From contig NZ_JBJKFD010000001.1 in NCBI RefSeq assembly GCF_049723905.1, forward strand, positions 1,054,001 through 1,118,000: a stretch of 64,000 bases of DNA, written 5' to 3'. Shown here in pieces: positions 24,954 to 34,600 of this stretch. The first letter of the stretch is position 1. Each line of letters opens with the position of its first letter. The notes beneath the pieces were generated by a model that was not told the DNA's origin, ran no database searches, and saw only the letters and a program-made list of their open reading frames with translations. The position numbers were made by a program, and so were the translations under genes. This DNA is from G963665185 sp049723905. Its GTDB lineage: Bacteria; Desulfobacterota; Desulfovibrionia; Desulfovibrionales; Desulfovibrionaceae.

Positions 24954-26795
24954 TTACTTTTCCGAAGCCTTTTTCTTCTGTCCACGCATGGCATGACGCT
25001 TCTGGCCCGAAAGTTCCACTTTGCGAAGCCGAATGCTCTGGGGCGTCACTTCAACCAATTCGTCTTCACGAATAAAGTTCAGGGCCCGTTCCAAGGTCAT
25101 GGGCAAAACGTTGGTCAGAATAACCGCTTCATCCTTGCCCGAAGCACGCATGTTGGTGAGCTTCTTTTCCTTGCAAGGGTTCACGTCGATGTCGTTATCC
25201 CGGTTGTGCTCTCCAACGATCAGTCCTTCGTAGATGGGGTCGCCGGGGACCACGAACAGCCTGCCGCGCGGTTCCAGATTGAACAGCGCATAGGCGACTG
25301 CACTTCCGGAACGGTCCGCCACAATGGAACCGGTATGTCTGGAGGGAAAATCACCACGGTATTCTTCGTATCCTTCAAAATAAGAACTCAGAATGCCGGT
25401 GCCCTTGGTATCGGTGAGGAATTCATCGCGATAACCGATCAGCCCGCGGGCGGGGATGGAAAATTCCATGCGCACCCGGCCGTTGCCGTGGTTCACCAGG
25501 TCGGTCATACGTCCCTTGCGCATGGACAGCTTTTCCGTAACCGTACCGGTAAAGCTTTCTTCGCAGTTGATGTAGACGTGCTCCATGGGTTCCAAGGTTT
25601 TGCCGTTTTCGTACTTGAAGATAACCTCGGGGCGTCCCACGCTCAGCTCAAAACCTTCGCGTCGCATGGTTTCCACCAGGATGGCCATCTGAAATTCACC
25701 GCGGCCTTTAACGATAAAGGCATCGCGTTCATTGGTATCTTCAACCATAATGGCCACGTTGGAAAGCGTTTCACGATTGAGACGCTCACGGATTTTGCTG
25801 GACTGCACCAGGCTTCCTTCACGTCCGGCCAAAGGCGACGTGTTGATGCCAAAACGCATGCTCACCGTGGGTTCGTCCACATGGATACGGGGCAGTGCCT
25901 TGGGCGCTTCGCTTGTAGCGATGGTATCTCCGATGTGGACGTCTTCGATACCCGAAACAACGATGATATCACCAGGCTGGGCAACATCCACATCTGCCAT
26001 GCCCATGCCGGAGTATGCCTGAATTTTGGTTACGCGCAGTGAACGGTTTTGTCCTTTACTATCAATACATACCAAGTTGTCGTTAAGCTTGGCCGAGCCA
26101 TGGAAAACCTTGCCAATGGCCAAACGTCCCAAGAAGTCCGAATAGCCAAGGTCGGCCACCAGCATCTGGAAGGGTTCTTCGGGATCGTGTGCGGGACCGG
26201 GAATATTCTCCAAAATGCATTCGAATAAAGGACGCAGGTCCGTGCCCTCGTCCTCCAGATTCTTTTTTGCCATGCCTTCACGGCCAATGGCATACAGAAC
26301 CGGGAATTCAAGCTGGGCCTCGTTGGCGTCCAGTTCGATGAACAGGTCGTAGATTTCGTCCAGTACTTCAGCGGGACGGGCGTCCTGACGATCAATCTTG
26401 TTCACCGCAACAATAACGGGCAGCCCCTGCTCCAAAGCCTTCTTGAGCACGAAACGCGTCTGGGGCAACGGCCCTTCCGAAGCGTCCACAAGCAACACCA
26501 CGCCGTCCACCATGGAAATAGCTCTTTCCACTTCACCGCCAAAGTCGGCGTGGCCAGGTGTATCCAAAATGTTAATTTTTACCCCGTCCCAAACAACGGA
26601 ACAGTTTTTTGCCGCAATCGTGATGCCGCGCTCCCGTTCCAGGTCCATGCTATCCATCAGCCGGTCCTGAACTTCCTGGTTTTCGCGGAACATGCCCGAT
26701 TGGCGGAACATTGCGTCCACCAGAGTGGTTTTGCCATGGTCGACGTGTGCGATGATGGCTATATTGCGTAGCGATTCGTTCGTATTCTTGTTCAT
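24954..26795 (-). CDS. typA: Translational GTPase TypA/BipA
   Basis: A 613-residue ribosome-associated GTPase of the EF-G type. G1 is AHVDHGKTTLVD, with the switch I region RERGITIAAKN, G3 DTPGHADFGGEV and G4 NKIDR. EF-G-like domains III-V and the TypA-specific C-terminus follow (GRGLIGYRDEFLTDTKGTGIL). It helps ribosome assembly and stress or cold adaptation. I start it at the ATG at 26795 (MNKNTNESLRNIAII), which has AAGGAT upstream and fits the family; the frame is open to 26891. Confidence 0.96.
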   Translation of the reverse strand: MNKNTNESLRNIAIIAHVDHGKTTLVDAMFRQSGMFRENQEVQDRLMDSMDLERERGITIAAKNCSVVWDGVKINILDTPGHADFGGEVERAISMVDGVVLLVDASEGPLPQTRFVLKKALEQGLPVIVAVNKIDRQDARPAEVLDEIYDLFIELDANEAQLEFPVLYAIGREGMAKKNLEDEGTDLRPLFECILENIPGPAHDPEEPFQMLVADLGYSDFLGRLAIGKVFHGSAKLNDNLVCIDSKGQNRSLRVTKIQAYSGMGMADVDVAQPGDIIVVSGIEDVHIGDTIATSEAPKALPRIHVDEPTVSMRFGINTSPLAGREGSLVQSSKIRERLNRETLSNVAIMVEDTNERDAFIVKGRGEFQMAILVETMRREGFELSVGRPEVIFKYENGKTLEPMEHVYINCEESFTGTVTEKLSMRKGRMTDLVNHGNGRVRMEFSIPARGLIGYRDEFLTDTKGTGILSSYFEGYEEYRGDFPSRHTGSIVADRSGSAVAYALFNLEPRGRLFVVPGDPIYEGLIVGEHNRDNDIDVNPCKEKKLTNMRASGKDEAVILTNVLPMTLERALNFIREDELVEVTPQSIRLRKVELSGQKRHAMRGQKKKASEK

Positions 26796-27292
26796 TGATT
26801 TTATCCTTAAAATAAGGGAGGTGAAGTCGTCCCGACCGGGCTCTCGTTTCTTCGCGAAAAGGGATTTTTCTCCGGCCATGCTGACGGCCAAAATATCTGG
26901 CCCAGGAAGGCGTGTGCCTCCCCGGGTATCCGGCCGTCACAATCGGGCCGAGGAGACATGAAGGAAAGCATGCGTCACAGACGCCTGCACGCAGTATCCC
27001 TTTTCCACACTTCTCGCAACCACTTCAATGTACAGAAAATCAAACTTCCGGCCAATGCCCTCGTTATTTTTTTATAATTCCCCCAGCCACAAACGATTTT
27101 CACAACAAACTGTATTTGCATGAATAGTGTTCTGCACAAAAACGTGCATTCCCTTCCAAGGGGCTTCGTTCGCCAACTTCCTGGCTTTCATGTCCGATTA
27201 TCGTTGCAATGCTATTACAAATATTGCTACATATCATCGTCCGTTAAACAAAACTCGGATGCTGAAGTGTGCGGGACCCCACTTTCGCAAAA
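26796..27292. other. Divergent intergenic region between typA and nhaB
   Basis: About 500 bases before the structured part of the nhaB leader hold no gene I can support. The promoters of typA (leftward) and nhaB (rightward) should lie here, but no clear -35/-10 pair was picked out. Confidence 0.5.
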
Positions 27293-27416
27293 AAACCTTC
27301 GCCTGCAGGAAGGTTTATCAAGCGCGTTTCATACGACTTTCCCGCTGCACTGCCCTTAACCTCGCTACCGGGCTGTCGCCGCCGCAACGGTTGGCCCGTA
27401 AGAACAAGGAGTGGAC
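27293..27416 (+). promoter_or_regulatory. Possible structured leader (cation riboswitch candidate) of nhaB
   Basis: A perfect 8-base-pair hairpin (AAACCTTC 27293-27300, GAAGGTTT 27309-27316) is followed by a second possible helix in which CGGGC (27369-27373) pairs with GCCCG (27394-27398), enclosing a CCG-CAA-CGG hairpin. It ends just before AAGGAG and the GTG start. The GC content and pairing stand out from the AT-rich DNA before it. It reminds me of nhaA-type Li+/Na+ riboswitches, but I cannot check the consensus. Confidence 0.35.
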
Positions 27417-29039
27417 GTGCCTAGGACTATTGGACAGGCTTTTAACCGTAACTTTCTGGGGCACTCACCCGATTGGTACAAATGGACCATCATCGGTTTT
27501 CTGATCCTCAACCCCATTCTCTTTGTCACAGCTGGCCCATTCATTACGGGTTGGCTTCTCATTGTCGAGTTCATTTTCACCCTGGCTATGGCGCTCAAGT
27601 GCTATCCCCTTCCCGCTGGTGGCCTTCTGGCCATTGAGGCGGTCGCTTTGGGTATGACAAGCCCCATATCGGTCTACCATGAAGCTCTGCACAATTTTCC
27701 GGTCATCATGCTGCTTATATTCATGGTGGCAGGCATTTACTTCATGAAAGATCTGCTGCAGTACACCTTTACCAAAATTCTTGTGGGCATCCACTCCAAA
27801 ATAATTTTGGCTTTGCTGTTCTGCTTCATGGGCGCATTTCTTTCCGCCTTTCTCGACGCGCTTACCGTTACCGCGGTCATCATCGCTGTAGCCTATGGTT
27901 TTTATGATGTTTATCACCGCTATGCTTCGGGCAAACGCAGTGAAGACTCTCACGATCCCCGCACCGACGCAGGCGTGCACGAAGAAAATCGCACCACGCT
28001 TGAAGAATTCCGCGCTTTTCTGCGTAACCTGATGATGCACGGCGCTGTGGGCACAGCCCTGGGCGGCGTGTGCACCCTGGTGGGCGAACCGCAAAACCTG
28101 CTTATCGGCCACGAAATGGGCTGGCACTTCATGGACTTCTTCCACATGGTCGCCCCTGTAAGTATGCCGGTTCTGATTGCCGGGCTGCTGACCTGTGCCC
28201 TGGTGGAAAAACTGCATCTCTTTGGTTACGGCGCACATCTGCCCGAATCTGTTCGCGATATTCTGGTGCAGCGTGCAGAAGAAGATGAAAGCAAGATGAC
28301 ATACAGCCAAAAGGCCTCGCTCATCGTCCAGGCAGTTGTCTCTGTTCTGCTCATAGTAAGTCTGGCATTGCATATTGCGGAAGTGGGCATCATCGGCCTG
28401 ATGATCATCGTCCTGCTGACAAGCTTTACGGGCGTAACCGAAGAACATCGCATCGGTCATGCCTTTGAAGAAGCCCTTCCGTTTACCGCACTGCTGGTCG
28501 TCTTCTTCTCCATCGTCGCCGTTATCCACGACCAGCACCTGTTTGCGCCCATCATCAACTATGTTCTGGCTCTCAAGGGACATGTCCAGCTGGCCGCCTA
28601 CTACTTGGCCAACGGCCTCCTTTCCATGATCAGTGACAACGTATTTGTGGCTACGGTCTACATTTCCGAGACCAAAAACCACTTTACAACTGCGCTCGGA
28701 CAGATTCCCGACATCGGCATGACCGGCAAGGAACTCATGGCGCAGCTGACCAACCCCGAACTGGTACGCGCCGACGTGCTGGCCCAGCTGCCCGCCGAAG
28801 CTGCAGCCAAGGCACACGCCCTGATCCACCAGCTCGACAAGCTTGCCGTGTCCATCAACACCGGTACCAACATCCCGAGTGTGGCAACCCCCAACGGACA
28901 GGCTGCGTTCCTGTTTCTGCTGACCTCCGCCCTGGCTCCGCTCATCCGGTTGTCCTACGGCCAGATGGTCAAGCTGGCGTTACCGTACACCATCGTTATG
29001 ACCCTCGCTGGTTTGGGAGCCACATGGTACTTTCTCTAA
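27417..29039 (+). CDS. nhaB: Na+/H+ antiporter NhaB
   Basis: A 540-residue inner-membrane antiporter with about 12 hydrophobic segments. NFLGHSPDWYKWTIIGFLILNP at the N-terminus, LLIVEFIFTLAMALKCYPLPAGGLLAIEA, and AFLSAFLDALTVTAV match NhaB closely. It exports Na+ in exchange for protons and supports growth in sodium-rich or alkaline media. I choose the GTG at 27417 (protein starts MPRTIGQAF) because AAGGAG lies 5 bases upstream and NhaB proteins begin near this point. The GTG two codons earlier touches the ribosome binding site. A terminator follows within 25 bases. Confidence 0.95.
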   Translation: MPRTIGQAFNRNFLGHSPDWYKWTIIGFLILNPILFVTAGPFITGWLLIVEFIFTLAMALKCYPLPAGGLLAIEAVALGMTSPISVYHEALHNFPVIMLLIFMVAGIYFMKDLLQYTFTKILVGIHSKIILALLFCFMGAFLSAFLDALTVTAVIIAVAYGFYDVYHRYASGKRSEDSHDPRTDAGVHEENRTTLEEFRAFLRNLMMHGAVGTALGGVCTLVGEPQNLLIGHEMGWHFMDFFHMVAPVSMPVLIAGLLTCALVEKLHLFGYGAHLPESVRDILVQRAEEDESKMTYSQKASLIVQAVVSVLLIVSLALHIAEVGIIGLMIIVLLTSFTGVTEEHRIGHAFEEALPFTALLVVFFSIVAVIHDQHLFAPIINYVLALKGHVQLAAYYLANGLLSMISDNVFVATVYISETKNHFTTALGQIPDIGMTGKELMAQLTNPELVRADVLAQLPAEAAAKAHALIHQLDKLAVSINTGTNIPSVATPNGQAAFLFLLTSALAPLIRLSYGQMVKLALPYTIVMTLAGLGATWYFL

Positions 29040-29061
29040 ACCGTCGACATCACTAAACAAC

Positions 29062-29096
29062 AAAGTCCGCCCCGGCAAATGCCGGGGCGGACTTTT
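29062..29096. terminator. Bidirectional terminator between nhaB and the SPL-type gene
   Basis: A 16-base-pair perfect stem (AAAGTCCGCCCCGGCA at 29062-29077 with its complement at 29080-29095), a 2-base loop as drawn, and T-runs on both sides. It separates two convergent genes. Confidence 0.93.
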
Positions 29097-29117
29097 CATT
29101 TGCAGCTTCAAAAAAAA

Positions 29118-30257
29118 TCACTCGCCAAAAGCAAGACGCATCAGATGAACGTCCAGCCCATCCAACTCCGCGGGCACACGCCCCATGACCTCACGCCAGA
29201 CTTCGTCAGATTCCATACAAAAATACAACTGCCTGTCCAGACCGTGACCACGCAATCGTTTCACCAAAAAATGAAACTGTTCCAGGCGTAAAGGACGAAG
29301 CAGACGCATCTTGCCGTCAATACCAGCGACATACTCGTTATGAATATACCGGCTATGAGGATGGCGCAGCCGAATAACCTTTTCCAGCCCCGGCATGTGG
29401 CGGAAAGAGCCCAGGCTCATATAGGCGATATTTTCAGGCCGCAAATAGTCGAAGATCATATCAATTGTTTCTGCATACCCTTCGCGCCATCCGTCAAAAC
29501 GGATAATGGGATCAAAATGCAAACACACCCGAAATCCGTTCTCGGCACAGGTACGTGCTGCCTGCAGCCTATCTTCCAGAGATGAGGCCCCTTTTTCTTC
29601 CTCTGCCGTTACCTGAGGCGCATTCATCGACCAGGCAGGTAACACCCGGTCTGGCCGGGGAACAGAGTCCATCCATGACAGGTCGATAAACTTGGATTTG
29701 AGTTCCAAAACAACATTGGGGAAGCCACCGAGAAAATGTATCAAGTCCGCGCTATAGCCGGTAAGGGGCTCCAGACACAAAGAATCGGTAAATTCCCCCG
29801 TGCCGACCCTGAACCGCATATTTGCATTTGTCCCAAATGTTTTTCCAAGCTCCGTAAAAAGATCGTCCTGATTGGCCCAAACCTTGAGCAAGCGATCCTG
29901 GAAATATGCCTGAAGTATGCAGTAAGAGCAGGACAGGGGACAATTCTCACCAATGTGAATGATCCTGTAACCGCAGCAACGGTAATGACGCGTTCCTGGA
30001 CAGAAGCGCAAAAAGGACCCCTTGTATTCTTTAAGGTAGATGGCCTGTCCCGCCCCATCATGCTCCACAACACCGGCGTCGGCCGGGATGACATGCACAG
30101 GAAGGTCCGCGCCAAAATCGGACAGCCTGGAAAGTACCCGTTCGGTCATGGACGAATTGCGCATGGACTCGTCCACATACACAGCTTCAATATTATGTAG
30201 ATGGGTGGGCAGATTATGGTTGGCCATCCCGATCTCAGAACGTATGTCGCCAGCCAT
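29118..30257 (-). CDS. SPL-family radical SAM protein
   Basis: A 379-residue protein related to spore photoproduct lyase. GENCPLSCSYCILQAYF contains the CxxxCxxC cluster motif, and RVGTGEFTDSL and FIDLSWMDSVPRP are SPL-family blocks. Spore photoproduct lyase repairs UV thymine dimers, but most SPL-like proteins in non-sporing bacteria have no proven substrate. The ATG at 30257 has GGAGG 7 bases upstream and overlaps the stop of the ParB-like gene (TGATG). The two form a tightly coupled unit, so DNA or nucleic acid is a plausible target; this is inference. Confidence 0.88.
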   Translation of the reverse strand: MAGDIRSEIGMANHNLPTHLHNIEAVYVDESMRNSSMTERVLSRLSDFGADLPVHVIPADAGVVEHDGAGQAIYLKEYKGSFLRFCPGTRHYRCCGYRIIHIGENCPLSCSYCILQAYFQDRLLKVWANQDDLFTELGKTFGTNANMRFRVGTGEFTDSLCLEPLTGYSADLIHFLGGFPNVVLELKSKFIDLSWMDSVPRPDRVLPAWSMNAPQVTAEEEKGASSLEDRLQAARTCAENGFRVCLHFDPIIRFDGWREGYAETIDMIFDYLRPENIAYMSLGSFRHMPGLEKVIRLRHPHSRYIHNEYVAGIDGKMRLLRPLRLEQFHFLVKRLRGHGLDRQLYFCMESDEVWREVMGRVPAELDGLDVHLMRLAFGE

Positions 30258-31276
30258 CAGCTTTCCTCCCCATCGCCCAGGCTCCAAAGCTTTTCCCACA
30301 AGGAGGAACCGCTCATGGTCTGAAAGCTCTGTACCGCCTCTTCCAATTGCGCACGGTTCTTGACGGAAAGGCTCAAACTGACCGATCCGTCCTCGAAATT
30401 TCTGGTATGCGCCGCCCGCCAAGGAGTCCCTGTCACCAGCCCCTGGCACAAATCCGCAGCTTTCCGCTCCAGACGCCCAAGATTCGGATAACGCAGAGCC
30501 CGCACCGCTCCCACCAGCTGCTCAATGCTGTCCTTGGGAGACAGCCCGGACTGCAAAATTTTCGTTAATTCACGTCCTGAAAGCACACTCGCGGGAGACA
30601 CGCCGTCGCGGGAGGCTGCCTCTCCCAGCCAGCTGACAAAGTGAACAGCCGCACCACGCGACCATTTCAGACTGGAAAAGTAAGGAGCCAAGGCCCTCAA
30701 ATCATCTGCAGAGTACAGATCGAATGTATCCGCCAAAGCAAAAGGTGCTCTTCCTGCTGCCGCGGCATCAGCCAGTTCCGCCGGAGCATTCAGCCAGGCT
30801 GATAATTGACGCCAGCCACCGGAACGCGCATTGAGGCCGAGGAGTGGGAGGATATCTTTGGCAAGGCCATTGCGGGGCATAAGCGAATCAAAGTAGCGCA
30901 ATGCTTCAAACCGCTTTCTGTCATCCATGGGATGGCCCACATTGCTCGAAAGATATAAAAGCCCGCGTGCAATCGCTTCGACCGCATCTCCGAATTTTTC
31001 TTCTCTATTTAATGAGAGCTCTACCCCACGAACCATGACCGGCTTCCCGAGTCCGGCAAGTGCCCTTACCCGTTTATAACCGCTCAGTAAAAGGACCTTA
31101 CCGCCGGAGTCCTCTCTCTGGGACATATCGGCAATCACGGGTTCCAGCTGTCCTTGAGTTCGAAGCGAAGCGACAAAAGCCGAATCCGGTTCCTCTCGCC
31201 AAAAGATACTGGGTAGGGAAAGATCAAAGAGGTCGGCCTCAAAGTATTGCACTTGGTTCTGCACATGGTATGACAT
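30257..31276 (-). CDS. ParB N-terminal domain protein
   Basis: A 339-residue protein. FWREEPDSAFVASLRTQGQLEPVIADMSQ followed by LLLSGYKRVRALAGLG matches the ParB/sulfiredoxin-type N-terminal fold. The rest is helical and lacks an obvious ParB helix-turn-helix signature such as those of chromosomal ParB. I choose the ATG at 31276 because GGGAGG lies 8 bases upstream; the open frame extends to 31390. It is coupled to the SPL-type radical SAM gene and is not next to a parA, so chromosome partitioning is unlikely. ParB-type folds can hydrolyse CTP or bind DNA; which applies here is unknown. Confidence 0.75.
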   Translation of the reverse strand: MSYHVQNQVQYFEADLFDLSLPSIFWREEPDSAFVASLRTQGQLEPVIADMSQREDSGGKVLLLSGYKRVRALAGLGKPVMVRGVELSLNREEKFGDAVEAIARGLLYLSSNVGHPMDDRKRFEALRYFDSLMPRNGLAKDILPLLGLNARSGGWRQLSAWLNAPAELADAAAAGRAPFALADTFDLYSADDLRALAPYFSSLKWSRGAAVHFVSWLGEAASRDGVSPASVLSGRELTKILQSGLSPKDSIEQLVGAVRALRYPNLGRLERKAADLCQGLVTGTPWRAAHTRNFEDGSVSLSLSVKNRAQLEEAVQSFQTMSGSSLWEKLWSLGDGEES

Positions 31277-31606
31277 ATACGCCGCCTCCCAAACGGCAGG
31301 TGCCGATGTACGCTGGGCAGTGAAAAATCTCAACCTTTCCGGGCCTGCCGACGATTCCAAGCCAGGCCAAAGACTGACCTGAAGAATCAAACGTCACTAA
31401 AAAGTTTCATAAAAGCTATTTTTTTATCAACGACAAGAGCCCTTGCTTTCCATAAAAAATACTCTTAACTACATCTTCTTTCTGAGCCGCCCCCAAGGCT
31501 GCGGCCCCATGACAATCCATCCGGACCGTTTTTCTGGAGCTTACGCCCACTGCTCGGCCGCTCCCCCCCCAAAATTCGCTATTTTCCGGCCTTTCCGGAG
31601 GAAACG
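31277..31606. other. Divergent promoter region
   Basis: These 330 bases separate the ParB-like gene (leftward) from the FAD/Fe-S dehydrogenase (rightward). A GCCGC...GCGGC hairpin (31485-31505) and a C-rich tract lie in the rightward leader. Nothing else was recognised. Confidence 0.45.
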
Positions 31607-34600
31607 ATGCCAAAAAGATCACCACATATATCTATTTCCGACAATAAACTCGTTGCCCGCGTGCTTGGGTTGGCCCCACGCAACCTCGAAGCATGGCCGG
31701 AAGGCGTGAGAAACCTGGCAGAACGTCTTGCCGGCGAAATGTTCCTCTTGCGCTACAATCCGTTCATCAATGCCAACCTGGTAAAAAAAAGCGTTGCCGA
31801 ACGTCTGGAAAAGACGCTGCCGACCCTCTCGGAAGAATTCGGGGGGATTCTCAAGGCTGGCGTGGAGACCTTTTTCCGCCATTACGACGAAGACGTGGCC
31901 TATAAACGTGACGTTGTCGCCCGTTTATCGGAAGTTCTTCCCCCGGAAGCCATCATCACCCGCAGTTCCAGCCTTATCGAAAGTGCCACCGACTCCACAG
32001 ACCTGCGTATGGAACTGCCCATGCTCATGCTGGCACCAGGCACTATCGAAGAAATTCAGTCCATTGTCCGCCTGGCCTTGGAAATGGGATTTTCCCTCAT
32101 TCCTCGGGGCGGTGGAACGGGAGCCACAGGTGGCGCAATCCCCGCCCATACCCGCACTGTCATCATAAGCATGTCCCGTTTCAAATCCATCTTGGATATC
32201 GATGAAGACAACCTCATCCTCAAGACCCAGGCGGGGGTCATTACACTGAACGCCATCCAGGCATGCGCAGAACGCGGTCTGCTCCTGGCCGTGGATCCGG
32301 CTTCCAAAGCCGCATCCAGCCTGGGAGGAAATGTTTCCGAAAATGCCGGTGGTCCCCACGCTTTCGAATACGGGGTAACGCTGGACAACCTTCTGAGCTA
32401 CACCATGGTTACTCCATCGGGGGAACGAATCACCGTCCGCCGTAAGGGGCACCCGCGCCACAAAATCCTCGAAGCCGAGACTGCGGTTTTCGAAATTCTG
32501 GACGAAACCGGTGCGCTGCGTGAGACCATCAACCTCAAGGGAAGCGAAATTCGCGGCAAGGGACTGGGCAAAGACGTCTCCAACAAATTTCTTGGAGGTC
32601 TCCCCGGGGTGCAGAAGGAAGGTGTGGACGGCATTATTGTTGAGGTCTCCTTCATCCTTTACCCCAAGCCCACTCTGTCCAAAACCCTGTGTCTGGAATT
32701 TTACGGCCGCAGCATGCACAACGCCATGCTGCTCATCAATGACATCGTCGGTCTGCGCGACCGTATTCGCACCCAGGGCGACTTGGTAAAGATTTCCTCA
32801 TTGGAGGAATTCGGCCCCAAATACGTTGCCGCCATCAATTACCAGCGCAAGTCCACGGAATATGCGGGCGATCCCATATCCGTACTGCTGGTCCAGCTGG
32901 ATTCTGATGACCAGATCGCCCTTGACGAGGCTGTCGGAGCCATTGTGGATGCTGCCCGGGTCTACGAAAACATGGATGTTTTTGTTGCTGCCGACCAAAA
33001 GCAGGCCGACCTGTATTGGGAAGACCGTCATAAACTTTCGGCCATTGCCAAGCGGACATCGGGATTCAAAATCAACGAGGACATTGTTATCCCGTTGCAG
33101 TATATTCCCGAATTTTCCGCATTCCTGGAAAATCTCAACCTCAGCTGCTTGGCTGAGGCGTACACCGTTGCTCTCAAAAAGATACGAGACCTCCCGAATT
33201 TTCCCGAAGAAGACGAGACCATGGAAGGCGAACGGGAGCACATTCGTGAGATCCGGCGGGGCGAGCTGACAGCTGACAGCCAAAACGACCAGGAGCTGGA
33301 ACTTCAAATTGCCTTGTACTTCGACAAGCTGCAGAAGGAATATCCCCAGCATACCGATGCCCTGAATGTCATCCATGCAGAAATGAAGGCAACCCGCGTG
33401 GAAGTGGCTACACACATGCACGCAGGCGACGGCAACTGCCACGTCAACTTTCCGGCCAACTCGAACGACCCGGAAATGCTGGCCAACGTGCACAAGGCCG
33501 TGGACAAAGTCTTTGCCAAGGTCATGGAACTGGGCGGGGCTGTTTCCGGCGAGCACGGCATCGGGATTACCAAGATTGCCTACCTGGAAGAAGAAAAGCT
33601 GAAAGCCCTGCGCCAGTATAAGCGCGAGGTGGACCCGGCCGGCCTTCTCAACCCCGGCAAACTGACAGACCGCGGCCTGCGCGTGGAGCCGTACACATTT
33701 TCCTTCAACAAACTCATCCAGGACCTGAACCGCACGGCATTGCCGGATAAAGAGCGCCTTACCGCCCTGCTGGAAAAAATGCAGACCTGTACACGCTGCG
33801 GCAAATGCAAACAGGTCTGCCCCATGTACTATCCGGAAAAAGGCCTTCTTTTTCATCCGCGCAACAAAATCCTGAGCCTTGGCGCAATGGTCGAGGCGGT
33901 CTATTACTCCCTGCTGCACACTGGCAAGCCCGATAAAAAGCTGCTGGATCAGATCAAGGGACTCATGGAGCACTGCACAGCCTGCGGCAAATGTCTCGGA
34001 GTTTGTCCGGTCAAGATAGACAGCTCCAAGGTGGCACTGCATCTGCGCGCCTTTCTTGAAGAAAAGCATGCAGGCGGCCATCCCATAAAGGGACTGGCTC
34101 TGGGCTGGCTGGCAAAGGCGCCGGACAAACGTCTTCCGCCCACGTCGAAAGTATTGTCTGTAGGCCAGAAGGCGTACAACAGCATCATTCGCGTCACCCC
34201 CATGCGCTGGAGGACGAAACTCGACCATCCAGTCCTTTCCGGCCCCGGACCGGACATGGATTTCAACAACCTGGCGCACGAGGTAGGACTTTCCAAAGCC
34301 CACATCCTGGCCCCCGAAGACGCAGAGGGGGGACGCGATCTCCCTGAGACCGTCTTCTACTTTCCCGGATGCGGCGCAGGCCTGTTTTCCCGCAATATCG
34401 GCATGGCCAGCCTGTTTCTGCTGCTGGCCCAGGGAATCAGCATCATTCTGCCGGAAAAACATCTTTGCTGCGGCTACCCCCTGCTCTCCCAAGGGCTTGA
34501 GGAGGCATGGCTGGCAAACTACGGGAATAATGCCGCACACCTGCGCAAGGTACTCGAACGAGCCAAACGCAAGGGCTTTAGTGTTTCCGCAGTGCTCACT

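Noticed and set aside
27465..28829. Open frame of 454 codons on the minus strand
   Set aside because: It is antisense to nhaB, very rich in His, Gln and Asp as the complement of membrane codons, and has no domain.
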